Positions 31,322 to 39,932 of a stretch of 46,458 nucleotides of DNA are shown here, one piece after another. Below the pieces are notes generated by a model. The model was given only the letters and a program-made list of their open reading frames with translations, was not told where the DNA came from and did not search any database. The position numbers were made by a program, and so were the translations under genes. The DNA comes from Burkholderiales bacterium (lineage in GTDB: Bacteria; Pseudomonadota; Gammaproteobacteria; Burkholderiales; Burkholderiaceae_C), in contig JAEKLF010000112.1 of the NCBI GenBank assembly GCA_019509985.1, positions 1-46,458 on the forward strand. The letters are read 5' to 3'. Positions within the stretch are counted from its first letter, which is position 1; the number at the start of each line of letters is the position of its first letter.

Positions 31322-33628
31322 TCAGACCTTGCTGACGCTCAGCGTGCCAAAGGCGGCACCCAGCGTGGCGGTTTGCGCCAGGCCGGCGGGCACGCGGGCG
31401 ACGCCGTCGGGCAGACCGGCTTCGAGGCGGGCGGGCAACTGCGCCGCGCCACCGTCCTGCACGATGCGAACCTGGTCGCCGTCTTGCAGGCCGAGCTGTT
31501 GCCACAGGCTGGTGGGCAGGCCGGCCGTCGCGGCTTCGCGGCCGTCGGCCGTGAGTTGCAGCGAGGTCGAGTTGCGCACCAGCGCGTCGGTCGCGTAGAT
31601 CGGCAAGTTGCTGAAGCGTTCGACGCCCTCACCCTTGACGGCGACTTGTGCCTTGGCAGACGTTTCATTGCTGAGGCGGGCGGTGATGTCGCCACCCAGC
31701 ACTTGTTCGCGCACCTGCTCGGAGCTGTCCTGGTCGAAGCCCGGCAGGCCGAGCAGATTGCCCAGCACGCGCAGCACCTTCCAGCCCGGGCGCGTCTCGG
31801 CCAGCGGCTTGACGACGCCAACGAAGCTTTGCAGGCGGCCTTCGGCGTTGACGAACGAACCCGAGGTCTCGGTGAATGGGGCGATGGGCAGCAGCACGTC
31901 GGCGTATTCGAGGCCGCTCTTGAACGGGCTCAGCACGACGACCATCTCGGCGGCGTCCAGTGCCTTGGCAGCGGCCGCGGCATTGGCGGAATCCAGCACC
32001 GGATCGGTGTTGAGCAGCAGCGCGGCCTTCAGTGGCGTGCCGGTCAGCATCTGGCCGGCGTTCAAGCCGTCAATCTGCGGTTGCGCCTTGACGAGCTGGG
32101 CGCCGACGGTGTTCGCAGCCGCGGACAGGTAGCCGACGCTCGCGCCGGTCTGCTTGCCGATCCACTGCGCCAGTGCCAGCAGGCTCGCGGCTTGCGGATG
32201 TTCGGCGGCGGCATTGCCCAGCAGGACGGCCTTGCGTTGGCCCGACGACAGGCTGGCGGCGATCGCCTTGGCTTCGTCGTTGGCACTGCCGGCAAGCGGT
32301 GCACCTTCACCGATCGCGGCCGCCACATCGGCCAAGGCTTGCACCCAACCCGAAGGCGCGACGGATTGCGACGCAGCGAGTGGCATCAGCCAGTCGTCAC
32401 CACCGATGCCAAGTCGATGCACGGCAGCGCCGCGACGTGCGGCATGGCGCAGGCGGGCGGCGAACAGCGGATGGTCCTTGCGCAGGTTGGAGCCGATGAC
32501 CAGCGCGCGGTCCAGCTCGGACAGGCTCGCGATGCTCATGCCCAGCCAGCGGGCCTGGCCGGCCGGCGCGGTATTGCCGAAGTCGCTGTGACGCAGGCGG
32601 TGGTCGACGTTGTCGCTGCCCAGGCCGCGCACGATCTGTGCGAGGAGATGCAGTTCTTCCACGGTGCTGTGGGCCGAGCCCAGCGCGCCAATCGAAGCGG
32701 CGCCGTGGTCGGCCTTGATGGACTTCAGGCCGTTGGCGACGTACTCCAGCGCCGTCGTCCAGTCGACCTGCTTCCAGGCACCGCCCTGCTTGATCATCGG
32801 CGCGGTCAAGCGCGCGTCGCTGTTCAGCGCTTCGTAGCTGAAGCGGTCACGATCGGCGATCCAACATTCATTGATGTCTTCGTTCTCCAGCGGCACGACG
32901 CGCAGGACCTGGTGGTTCTTGACCTGGACGACCAGGTTGGCACCAGTCGAATCGTGCGGGCTGACGCTCTTGCGGCGCGACAGCTCCCAGGTGCGGGCGC
33001 TGTAGCGGAAAGGCTTGCTGGTCAGCGCGCCGACGGGGCAGATGTCGATCATGTTGCCGGACAGCTCGGAGTCCACCGTGCGGCCGACGAAGGTCAGGAT
33101 CTCGCTGTGCTCGCCGCGGTGGGCCATGCCCAGCTCCATCTGGCCGGCGATCTCCTGGCCGAAGCGAACGCAGCGGGTGCAGTGGATGCAGCGGCTCATC
33201 TCTTCCATCGAGATCAGCGGGCCGACGTTCTTGTGGAAGACGACGCGCTTCTCTTCGGTGTAACGGCTCTTGCCGGCGCCGTAGCCCACGGCCAGGTCCT
33301 GCAGCTGGCACTCGCCGCCCTGGTCGCAGATCGGGCAATCCAGCGGGTGGTTGATCAGCAGGAATTCCATGACGCCCTGCTGGGCCTTGAGCGCCTTGTC
33401 GCTCTTGGTGCGGACGATCATGCCCTGCGTGACCGGCGTCGCGCAGGCAGGCATGGGCTTGGGCGCCTTCTCCACGTCCACCAGGCACATGCGGCAGTTG
33501 GCCGCGATGCTCAGTTTCTTGTGATAGCAGAAGTGCGGGATGTAGGTGCCGGCCTTCTCGGCGGCATGCATGACCATGCTGCCTTCCTGCACCGAGACCT
33601 TGTTGCCGTCGAGTTCGATTTCAACCAT
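31322..33628 (-). CDS. nuoG: NADH-quinone oxidoreductase subunit G
   Basis: The 768-residue iron-sulfur subunit has an N-terminal 2Fe-2S ferredoxin domain (HFCYHKKLSIAANCRMCLVDV). A His-ligated 4Fe-4S cluster (HPLDCPICDQGGECQLQD) follows, then CIHCTRCVRF with a later CPVGAL, and a molybdopterin-oxidoreductase-like domain without the cofactor. It relays electrons from NuoF toward NuoI. The Ala-rich C-terminal part is poorly conserved, as usual. It lies 18 nt after nuoF. Confidence 0.97.
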   Translation of the reverse strand: MVEIELDGNKVSVQEGSMVMHAAEKAGTYIPHFCYHKKLSIAANCRMCLVDVEKAPKPMPACATPVTQGMIVRTKSDKALKAQQGVMEFLLINHPLDCPICDQGGECQLQDLAVGYGAGKSRYTEEKRVVFHKNVGPLISMEEMSRCIHCTRCVRFGQEIAGQMELGMAHRGEHSEILTFVGRTVDSELSGNMIDICPVGALTSKPFRYSARTWELSRRKSVSPHDSTGANLVVQVKNHQVLRVVPLENEDINECWIADRDRFSYEALNSDARLTAPMIKQGGAWKQVDWTTALEYVANGLKSIKADHGAASIGALGSAHSTVEELHLLAQIVRGLGSDNVDHRLRHSDFGNTAPAGQARWLGMSIASLSELDRALVIGSNLRKDHPLFAARLRHAARRGAAVHRLGIGGDDWLMPLAASQSVAPSGWVQALADVAAAIGEGAPLAGSANDEAKAIAASLSSGQRKAVLLGNAAAEHPQAASLLALAQWIGKQTGASVGYLSAAANTVGAQLVKAQPQIDGLNAGQMLTGTPLKAALLLNTDPVLDSANAAAAAKALDAAEMVVVLSPFKSGLEYADVLLPIAPFTETSGSFVNAEGRLQSFVGVVKPLAETRPGWKVLRVLGNLLGLPGFDQDSSEQVREQVLGGDITARLSNETSAKAQVAVKGEGVERFSNLPIYATDALVRNSTSLQLTADGREAATAGLPTSLWQQLGLQDGDQVRIVQDGGAAQLPARLEAGLPDGVARVPAGLAQTATLGAAFGTLSVSKV

Positions 33629-33646
33629 GAGTGTTCCCGGTGCCCG

Positions 33647-34978
33647 TTATGCAGCCACCAGAGGCTTTTTGTGTTCGATCAGATGAACGAACTCGTGCTT
33701 GAAGTGTTTGATCATGGCCCGCACCGGCATCGCGGCGGCATCGCCCAGCGCGCAGATGGTGCGGCCCTGGATGTTGTCGGCCACCGAGTTCAGCAGGTCG
33801 AGGTCGTCCGCCCTGCCCTCACCGGCATAGATGCGCTCGATGACGCGGTGCATCCAGCCCGTGCCTTCGCGGCAAGGCGTGCACTGGCCGCAGGATTCGT
33901 GCGTGTAGAAGTAGGACAGGCGCATCAGGCTCTTGACCATGCAGCGCGAGTCGTCCATAACGATGACGGCGCCCGAGCCCAGCATGGAGCCGGCCTTGGC
34001 AATGGAGTCGTAGTCCATCGTGCAGTTCATCATCACTTCGGCCGGCAGCACCGGTGCGGACGAGCCGCCGGGAATCACGGCCTTCAGCGTGCGGCCCTTG
34101 CGGACACCGCCGGCGAGTTCCAGCAGCTTGCTGAACGGCGTGCCCAGCGGGATCTCGTAGTTGCCCGGGCGCTCCACGTCGCCGGAGACAGAGAACAGCT
34201 TGGTGCCGCCGTTGTTGGGCTTGCCGATCTCGAGGTAGGCCTGGCCGCCGTTGCGGATGATCCAGGGCACCGCCGCGAAGGTCTCGGTGTTGTTGATCGT
34301 CGTCGGCTTGCCGTACAGGCCGAAGCTGGCCGGGAACGGCGGCTTGAAGCGCGGCTGGCCCTTCTTGCCTTCCAGCGACTCCAGGAGTGCGGTTTCTTCG
34401 CCGCAGATGTAGGCGCCGAAACCGTGGTGGCCGTGCAGTTGGAAGCTGAAGTTGGAGCCGAGGATCTTGTCGCCGAGATAGCCCGCGGCGCGCGCCTCTT
34501 GCAGGGCTGCCTCGAAGCGCTCGTAGACCTCGAAGATCTCGCCGTGGATGTAGTTGTAGCCCACCGAGATACCCATCGCATAGGCGGCGATGGCCATGCC
34601 CTCGATGACCTGATGCGGGTTGAACATCAGCAGGTCGCGGTCCTTGCAGGTGCCCGGCTCGCCTTCGTCGGAATTGCAGACGAGGTACTTCGCACCCGGG
34701 AACTGGCGCGGCATGAAGCTCCACTTCAAGCCGGTCGGGAAGCCTGCGCCGCCGCGGCCGCGCAGCGCCGAAGTCTTGACTTCGGCGATGACCTGGTCGG
34801 GCGTCATGCCGCCATCAGCGGCCAGGATCTTCTTCAACGCCTCGTAGCCACCGCGGGCTTCGTAGTCCTTGATGGACCAGTTCTTGCCGTTCAGGCCGTC
34901 ATAGATCTGCGGGCTGATGTGCCGACCATGGAAGCAGGTCTCGGCGCCCGTCGATTGGAATTTGGTGAGGTCCAGCAT
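33647..34978 (-). CDS. nuoF: NADH-quinone oxidoreductase subunit F (FMN and NADH site)
   Basis: The 443-residue subunit holds NADH and FMN: RGRGGAGFPTGLKW (about 73-86), CNSDEGEPGTCKDRD, and GAYICGEETALLESLEG. It binds cluster N3 through ESCGQCTPCREG and a later Cys in TICALGDAA. It oxidises NADH and passes electrons to NuoE and NuoG. It lies 7 nt after nuoE. Confidence 0.98.
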   Translation of the reverse strand: MLDLTKFQSTGAETCFHGRHISPQIYDGLNGKNWSIKDYEARGGYEALKKILAADGGMTPDQVIAEVKTSALRGRGGAGFPTGLKWSFMPRQFPGAKYLVCNSDEGEPGTCKDRDLLMFNPHQVIEGMAIAAYAMGISVGYNYIHGEIFEVYERFEAALQEARAAGYLGDKILGSNFSFQLHGHHGFGAYICGEETALLESLEGKKGQPRFKPPFPASFGLYGKPTTINNTETFAAVPWIIRNGGQAYLEIGKPNNGGTKLFSVSGDVERPGNYEIPLGTPFSKLLELAGGVRKGRTLKAVIPGGSSAPVLPAEVMMNCTMDYDSIAKAGSMLGSGAVIVMDDSRCMVKSLMRLSYFYTHESCGQCTPCREGTGWMHRVIERIYAGEGRADDLDLLNSVADNIQGRTICALGDAAAMPVRAMIKHFKHEFVHLIEHKKPLVAA

Positions 34979-34985
34979 GTCGTCC

Positions 34986-35489
34986 TCAGGCCTTCACAGC
35001 ATTGGCGCGCAGCACGTCGACGAGTTCGTCGAGGCGCTCGGTCGTCATGAAGCTGCACATCTGGCGGTCGTTGACCAGCATGACCGGCGAGTCGGCGCAG
35101 GCGCCCAAGCACTCGCTCTTCTGCACGGTGAACAGGCCATCGGCCGTCGTACCGCCCTCTTCCACGCCCAGCTTGTGGCACAGGTGCTCCAGCGCGGTCT
35201 GGCCATCACGCAACTGGCAAGGCAAGTTGGTGCAGACGTTCAGCTTGAACTGGCCCAGCTTGCGCTGGTTGTACATGTTGTAGAAGGTCGTCACCTCATA
35301 CACGGCGATGGGCGCCATGCCGAGATGGGCGGCAATCACGTCCTCGGCCGCGCGGGACACGAATCCCTCTTCCTGCTGCACGATGGCCAGGCAGGCCATG
35401 ACGGCGGACTGGCGCAGCTCGTAGGGGTACTTGGCGACCTCGCGGTCGAAGCGCGCGCGGGTGGCGTCGGAGAGTTGGTAGCTGCTCAT
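34986..35489 (-). CDS. nuoE: NADH-quinone oxidoreductase subunit E
   Basis: The 167-residue thioredoxin-like 2Fe-2S subunit (cluster N1a) has ligands C86 and C91 (VCTNLPC) and C127 and C131 (ECLGAC). The upstream VYEVTTFYNMY is the family signature. It partners NuoF in the NADH dehydrogenase module. It overlaps nuoD by 4 nt, so translation is probably coupled. Confidence 0.97.
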   Translation of the reverse strand: MSSYQLSDATRARFDREVAKYPYELRQSAVMACLAIVQQEEGFVSRAAEDVIAAHLGMAPIAVYEVTTFYNMYNQRKLGQFKLNVCTNLPCQLRDGQTALEHLCHKLGVEEGGTTADGLFTVQKSECLGACADSPVMLVNDRQMCSFMTTERLDELVDVLRANAVKA

Positions 35490-36739
35490 CGATCAATCTC
35501 GCCGAACACGATGTCCATGGTGCCGATGATGGCGACGGCGTCCGCGATCATGTGGCCGCGACCCATCTCGTCCAGCGCTGCCAAATGGGCGAAGCCCGGC
35601 GCGCGGATCTTCAGGCGGTAGGGCTTGTTGGCGCCGTCGCTGACCATGTAGATGCCGAACTCGCCCTTGGGGTGCTCGACGGCCGCATAGGCCTCGCCCT
35701 CGGGCACGTGGAAGCCCTCGGTGAAGAGCTTGAAGTGGTGGATCAGCTCTTCCATGTTGGACTTCATGTCCACGCGCGAAGGCGGTGCCACCTTGTGGTT
35801 GTCGGTGATGACCGGACCGGGGTTGGCGCGCAGCCAGGCCGAGCACTGCTGGATGATGCGATTGGCCTGGCGCATTTCTTCCACGCGCACGACATAACGG
35901 TCGTAGGTGTCGCCATTGGTGCCGACCGGGATGTCGAAATCCATCTTGTCGTAGACGTCGTAGGGCTGCGTCTTGCGCAGGTCCCAGGCGATGCCCGAGC
36001 CGCGCAGCATGGCGCCGGTGAAGCCCAGGTTCAGCGCCCGCTCGGGCGAAACGACACCGATGCCGACCGTGCGCTGCTTCCAGATGCGGTTGTCGGTCAA
36101 CAGCGTTTCGTAGTCGTCGACGTTCTTCGGGAAGCGCGCGCAGAAGTCGTCGATGAAGTCCAGCATCGAGCCCTGGCGGTTCTCGTTGAGCTGGGCCATC
36201 GCCTTGGCATTGCGGATCTTGCTGACCTTGTACTGCGGCATCGCGTCCGGCAGGTCGCGGTAGACGCCGCCGGGACGGAAGTAGGCCGCGTGCATGCGCG
36301 CGCCGGACACCGCTTCGTAGATGTCGAACAGGTCCTCGCGCTCACGGAAGCAGTAGATGAGGATGTTCATCGCGCCGCAGTCCAGGCCATGCGCGCCCAG
36401 CCACAGCAGGTGGTTCATCAGCCGCGTGATCTCGGCGAACATCACACGGATGTACTGCGCGCGGATCGGCACCTCGATGCCCAGCATCTTTTCGATGGTC
36501 AGGCAGTAGGCATGCTCGTTGGCCATCATCGACACATAGTCGAGGCGGTCCATGTAGGGCAGCGACTGGATGTAGGTCTTCTGTTCGGCGAGCTTCTCGG
36601 TCGCGCGGTGCAGCAGCCCGATGTGCGGGTCGGCGCGCTGGATGACTTCGCCGTCCAGCTCCAGCACCAGGCGCAGCACGCCGTGGGCGGCCGGGTGCTG
36701 GGGACCGAAGTTCAGCGTGTAGTTCTTGATTTCTGCCAT
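35486..36739 (-). CDS. nuoD: NADH-quinone oxidoreductase subunit D
   Basis: The 417-residue 49-kDa-type subunit forms the quinone site with NuoB. Landmarks are FGPQHPAAHGVLRLVLELDGE with the conserved His pair, HIGLLHRATEKL, YVSMMANEHAY, and the C-terminal hydrogenase-like RAPGFAHLAALDEM. It has normal length. Its GAGG Shine-Dalgarno lies inside the stem of the structured repeat in the 86-nt gap after nuoC, the largest gap in the operon. Confidence 0.98.
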   Translation of the reverse strand: MAEIKNYTLNFGPQHPAAHGVLRLVLELDGEVIQRADPHIGLLHRATEKLAEQKTYIQSLPYMDRLDYVSMMANEHAYCLTIEKMLGIEVPIRAQYIRVMFAEITRLMNHLLWLGAHGLDCGAMNILIYCFREREDLFDIYEAVSGARMHAAYFRPGGVYRDLPDAMPQYKVSKIRNAKAMAQLNENRQGSMLDFIDDFCARFPKNVDDYETLLTDNRIWKQRTVGIGVVSPERALNLGFTGAMLRGSGIAWDLRKTQPYDVYDKMDFDIPVGTNGDTYDRYVVRVEEMRQANRIIQQCSAWLRANPGPVITDNHKVAPPSRVDMKSNMEELIHHFKLFTEGFHVPEGEAYAAVEHPKGEFGIYMVSDGANKPYRLKIRAPGFAHLAALDEMGRGHMIADAVAIIGTMDIVFGEIDR

Positions 36740-36743
36740 GGTT

Positions 36744-36819
36744 CAGGCCTCGCGCCGGGCCGCCCCAAGGGAGGCCTGCGCCCCCTCGGGGGGCAGCGAA
36801 CGAATGTGAGCGTGGGGGC
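36744..36819 (-). repeat. Structured repeat element, copy 2 (nuoC-nuoD gap)
   Basis: CAGGCCTC (36744-36751) pairs perfectly with GAGGCCTG (36771-36778) around a 19-nt loop that resembles the loop of copy 1 (shared GGCCGCCC-AA pattern). A 42-nt core at 36778-36819 follows that is nearly identical to 6369-6410. The strand-specific layout is the same as before aroC: core, then stem-loop, then start codon. Here the stem contains the nuoD Shine-Dalgarno. The stem sequences of the two copies are unrelated, yet both pair fully. Confidence 0.75.
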
Positions 36820-36825
36820 TGGTCA

Positions 36826-37422
36826 TCACAATCCGCCGTACTTGTCTTCACGAATGATGCGCGGCGTGATTTCACGCGGCTCGATCGTGACCGGTTGGTA
36901 GATCACGCGCTTCTGCTCGGCGTCGTAGCGCATCTCGACGTGGCCGGATACCGGGAAGTCCTTGCGCATCGGGTGGCCGATGAAGCCGTAGTCCGTCAGC
37001 AGGCGGCGCAGGTCGTTGTGGCCGTCGAAGATGACGCCGTACATGTCGAAGGCCTCGCGCTCAAACCAGTTCGCCGCGCTCCACACGCCGGTGACCGAGG
37101 CCACGCAGGGGAAGTCGTCGTCGGTGGCGAACACCTTCAGGCGCACACGCCAGTTCTTGGTGACCGACAGCAGGTGGCTGACGATGGCGTAACGCGGGCC
37201 TTCGTAGCCGCCGTTGCCAAAGTCGCTGTAGTCGACGCCACAGAGGTCGATCAGCTGTTCGAATTTCAGTTCGGGGTGGTCGCGCAGCGTGATCGCCACG
37301 TCGAGGTAATCGACGGCGCGCACGGTCAGCGTCAGTTCGCCCAGGGCGTTCTTCAGCTCGACGACGCGCTCGCCGAGGACGGCACCAATTTGCTGGGCCA
37401 GGGTTTCGAGATTCAGGCTCAT
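36826..37422 (-). CDS. nuoC: NADH-quinone oxidoreductase subunit C
   Basis: The 198-residue 30-kDa-type subunit of the peripheral arm has the signature FEREAFDMYGVIFDGHNDLRRLLTDYGFIGHPMRKDFPVSG in its C-terminal half. NuoC is separate from NuoD here, not fused as in E. coli. It starts 19 nt after nuoB. Confidence 0.97.
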   Translation of the reverse strand: MSLNLETLAQQIGAVLGERVVELKNALGELTLTVRAVDYLDVAITLRDHPELKFEQLIDLCGVDYSDFGNGGYEGPRYAIVSHLLSVTKNWRVRLKVFATDDDFPCVASVTGVWSAANWFEREAFDMYGVIFDGHNDLRRLLTDYGFIGHPMRKDFPVSGHVEMRYDAEQKRVIYQPVTIEPREITPRIIREDKYGGL

Positions 37423-37441
37423 ACCGTGTGCTCAGCGGCGG

Positions 37442-37918
37442 TCATCGGGCAATGGTGTTTTCGCGGCGGATCTTGGCCTGCAGCTGCAGGATGCCGTAGA
37501 GCAGCGCCTCGGCCGTCGGCGGGCAGCCGGGCACATAGACGTCCACCGGCACGATGCGGTCGCAGCCGCGCACGACGGAATAGCTGTAGTGGTAGTAGCC
37601 GCCGCCGTTGGCGCAGGAACCCATCGACAGCACCCAGCGCGGCTCGGCCATCTGGTCGTAGACCTTGCGCAGCGCCGGCGCCATCTTGTTGCACAGCGTG
37701 CCGGCCACGATCATCAGGTCGGACTGGCGCGGGCTCGGACGGAACAGCATGCCGAAGCGGTCGATGTCGTAGCGCGCGGCACCCGCATGCATCATCTCGA
37801 CGGCACAGCAGGCCAGGCCGAACGTCATCGGCCACAGCGAGCCGGTCTTGGACCAGTTGATGAGCTTGTCGACCGAGGTCGTGACAAAGCCCTCTTTCAG
37901 GACGCCTTCAATACCCAT
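37442..37918 (-). CDS. nuoB: NADH-quinone oxidoreductase subunit B (cluster N2)
   Basis: The 158-residue subunit carries the terminal cluster N2, with tandem C37-C38 (GLACCAVEMMH), C102 (MGSCANGGGYYHYSYSVV) and C132 (VPGCPPTAEALL). It reduces quinone together with NuoD. It is 30 nt downstream of nuoA. Confidence 0.98.
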   Translation of the reverse strand: MGIEGVLKEGFVTTSVDKLINWSKTGSLWPMTFGLACCAVEMMHAGAARYDIDRFGMLFRPSPRQSDLMIVAGTLCNKMAPALRKVYDQMAEPRWVLSMGSCANGGGYYHYSYSVVRGCDRIVPVDVYVPGCPPTAEALLYGILQLQAKIRRENTIAR

Positions 37919-37948
37919 ATCGAATTCCCAGCGTGTTTGGCTTGGCGT

Positions 37949-38308
37949 TCATTCCCAGTCGAGGGCGCCTTTTTTCCACTCGTAGGCGAAACCGACGACC
38001 AGAATGCCGAGGAAGATCATCATGGCCCAGAAGCCGGTCGCACCGATTTCCTTGAGCGCCACGGCCCAGGGAAACAGGAAGGCAATTTCCAGGTCGAAAA
38101 GAATGAACAGAATGGCAACGAGGTAGTAGCGCACATCGAATTTCATGCGCGCGTCTTCAAAGGCCTCGAAGCCGCATTCGTAGGGGGAGTTCTTGGCCTG
38201 ATCCGGCCGATTGGGGCCCAGCAGGGCGCCGAGCACCTGGGGTGCGATCCCGACCCCTGCGCCGACCAAGATGAAGAGGATGACGGGCAGGTATTGATCG
38301 AGATTCAT
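37949..38308 (-). CDS. nuoA: NADH-quinone oxidoreductase subunit A
   Basis: The 119-residue three-helix subunit has the ND3-type loop KNSPYECGFEAF (conserved Cys 45) and the helix LVAILFILFDLEIAFLFPWAV with its membrane acidic residues. It is the first gene of the nuo operon, following tRNA-Leu at 226 nt. Confidence 0.97.
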   Translation of the reverse strand: MNLDQYLPVILFILVGAGVGIAPQVLGALLGPNRPDQAKNSPYECGFEAFEDARMKFDVRYYLVAILFILFDLEIAFLFPWAVALKEIGATGFWAMMIFLGILVVGFAYEWKKGALDWE

Positions 38309-38534
38309 CTTGGCTTTCCCGGGCCGGCTAAAACGACGTCAACGTGACCGCTGCGCGAGCCGACCACAAAAGCAAACAGGCGCGCCACCAGCGAAACGAC
38401 AGTTTTCGCTCGCGGATCGCGCCCGCCTTGAACCTTGCGTCAATCCACCCGGCTTGGCGGCCGGGCAACCTTCGCGACAGGCCGCTATGGCTGACTCCCG
38501 CATCAGGACCAGCGGGAATCCTAGCCTATGTTCT
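38309..38534 (-). promoter_or_regulatory. tRNA-Leu to nuoA spacer, probable nuo leader
   Basis: This 226-nt spacer holds no gene. Two dyads are visible: AGCGAAA (38390-38396) with TTTCGCT (38404-38410), and TCCCGC (38496-38501) with GCGGGA (38512-38517), the latter close behind the tRNA 3' end. Neither has a U-run. No convincing sigma-70 promoter was found, so nuo may be read from upstream or from a promoter not recognised here. Confidence 0.4.
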
Positions 38535-38619
38535 TGGTGCCGTCGGCGAGACTCGAACTCGCACAGCTTTCGCCACTACCCCCTCAAGATAGCGTGTCTA
38601 CCAATTTCACCACGACGGC
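38535..38619 (-). tRNA. tRNA-Leu (anticodon GAG)
   Basis: On the minus strand the acceptor arms GCCGTCG and CGACGGC pair over 7 bp. The D-arm has TGGTGAAATTGGTAGACA, the anticodon stem CTATC/GGTAG encloses TTGAGGG (anticodon GAG, reading CUC and CUU), a long variable arm follows as in class II tRNAs, and the T-arm GTTCGAGTC is present. The genomic 3' end encodes CCA. The 85-nt length fits tRNA-Leu. It lies between secG and nuoA, a position conserved in Burkholderiales. Confidence 0.97.
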
Positions 38620-38674
38620 AGGTACTCAAATTTGCCCGGCACCCAGGGAGGGTTTACGTGCCAGACAGCCTCGA

Positions 38675-38680
38675 ATTCTA
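38675..38680 (-). promoter_or_regulatory. Candidate -10 element for tRNA-Leu
   Basis: The minus strand reads TATAGAATTC here, with TAGAAT as a good -10 box 55 nt before the tRNA. No clear -35 is seen. Read-through from secG is an alternative source of the tRNA. Confidence 0.3.
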
Positions 38681-38730
38681 TACCGGAAAATTTGACCTCC
38701 CCGGCGGGAAACGAGACTTTTAGTCAGGCT

Positions 38731-39117
38731 TCAGTTCGCTGCGCCCGAAGCCGCGACGGAGGCCGGCGCAGCAGGCGCGACGACGGCACCGGGGATGGCG
38801 GCTGCACCCGACGCGGCGGGTGCCGGAGCGACGACGGCGCCGCGGTCCAGCACGCTGTCCGAGCTCGGCGCAGACATGCGGCCGTTGGACAGGAAGGCCA
38901 GGCCCAGCGTGCAGCCGAAGAACAGCGTGGCAGCGACGGCCGTGGTGCGCGACAGGAAGTTGGCGCTGCCGGTGGCACCGAACAGGCTGCCCGACGCACC
39001 ACTGCCAAAGGAAGCGCCCATGTCGGCACCCTTGCCGTGCTGCACCAGCACCAGACCGATGATCGCCAGGGCCGAGACCAGCTGAACGATCAACACCAGA
39101 TTCGCAAAGAACTGCAT
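38731..39117 (-). CDS. secG: Preprotein translocase subunit SecG
   Basis: The 128-residue protein has two membrane helices (FANLVLIVQLVSALAIIGLVLVQ and AVAATLFFGCTLGLAFL) with the family loop HGKGADMGASFGSGASGSLFGATGSANFLSRTTA between them. A long Ala/Pro-rich tail (about 80-128) of low complexity follows. It is part of the SecYEG channel. GGAG lies 8 nt before the ATG at 39115-39117, which is preferred to a GTG three codons earlier. A weak stem (CGCCCG 39145-39150, CGGGCG 39164-39169) lies between tpiA and secG. Confidence 0.95.
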   Translation of the reverse strand: MQFFANLVLIVQLVSALAIIGLVLVQHGKGADMGASFGSGASGSLFGATGSANFLSRTTAVAATLFFGCTLGLAFLSNGRMSAPSSDSVLDRGAVVAPAPAASGAAAIPGAVVAPAAPASVAASGAAN

Positions 39118-39178
39118 TCCAAACACTCCATCAAAACTCGATGACGCCCGACCTCGGTGGTTGCGGGCGCCGGGAAAC

Positions 39179-39922
39179 TCAGTGGGCGGCCGCCCGGCAG
39201 ATGGCGGCGAAGTCAGCCACCTTCAACGACGCGCCACCAATGAGGCCGCCGTCGATGTCCGCTTGTGCAAACAGCTCGTTGGCGTTGTCGGCCTTGACGC
39301 TGCCGCCGTACAGGATTCGCATCGCATCCGAACGGTCGGTCGCAGCGTGCAGCTGCGCTCGCAGCACGGCGTGCACGGCTTGCGCCTCGGCGGGCGTGGC
39401 GGTCAAGCCGGTGCCGATCGCCCAGACGGGTTCATAGGCGACCACCATTTCGCCGCAGCAATGGCCCAACGTGTGGATGACGGCGGCCAGTTGGCGCTTG
39501 ACGACGGCCTCAGTCTGGCCGGCCTCACGCTCGGCGCGTGTTTCGCCGACGCAGACGATGGGCGTCACGCCATGGGCGAGCGCGGCCTTGGCCTTGTCGG
39601 CAACGAGCTGGTCGCCTTCCGCGTGATACGCACGGCGCTCCGAGTGGCCAACGATGACGTAGCGGCAACCGACGTCGGCCAGCATCGCCGACGAGATCTC
39701 GCCCGTGAAGGCGCCCTGCTCGTGCGACGAGCAGTCCTGGGCACCGTAGACGATGGCCGTGCCGGTCAGCGCGAGCGCTGTCTCGGCGATGTAGAGGGAC
39801 GGCACGCAGACGGCGACGTCGGCGTTCCAGGGACCGGCTTCCTTGAGGCCGGCGAGCAACTGCGCATTGGCAGCGCGGCTGCCGTGCATCTTCCAGTTGC
39901 CCACGACGAGTTTTCTTCTCAT
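39179..39922 (-). CDS. tpiA: Triosephosphate isomerase
   Basis: The 247-residue TIM barrel has catalytic K11 (GNWKMHG), H93 (VGHSERR) and E164 (AYEPVWAIGTG), and the phosphate loop GGSVK. It interconverts dihydroxyacetone phosphate and glyceraldehyde 3-phosphate. It lies 10 nt after the quinone reductase and upstream of secG, the standard order in this group. Confidence 0.97.
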   Translation of the reverse strand: MRRKLVVGNWKMHGSRAANAQLLAGLKEAGPWNADVAVCVPSLYIAETALALTGTAIVYGAQDCSSHEQGAFTGEISSAMLADVGCRYVIVGHSERRAYHAEGDQLVADKAKAALAHGVTPIVCVGETRAEREAGQTEAVVKRQLAAVIHTLGHCCGEMVVAYEPVWAIGTGLTATPAEAQAVHAVLRAQLHAATDRSDAMRILYGGSVKADNANELFAQADIDGGLIGGASLKVADFAAICRAAAH

Positions 39923-39932
39923 CTCAGCTCCA

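Noticed and set aside
31373..35050. 1225-codon plus-strand frame over nuoG and nuoF
   Set aside because: It is a shadow of two well-conserved genes, with no recognisable domain and a biased composition. The similar frame at 40777-43245 over pnp was rejected for the same reason.
36744..36819. CRISPR repeat
   Set aside because: There are only two copies, 30 kb apart, with no spacer array or cas genes.
38390..38410. nuo operon terminator or attenuator
   Set aside because: A 7-bp dyad without a U-run. Recorded in the spacer entry but not claimed as functional.
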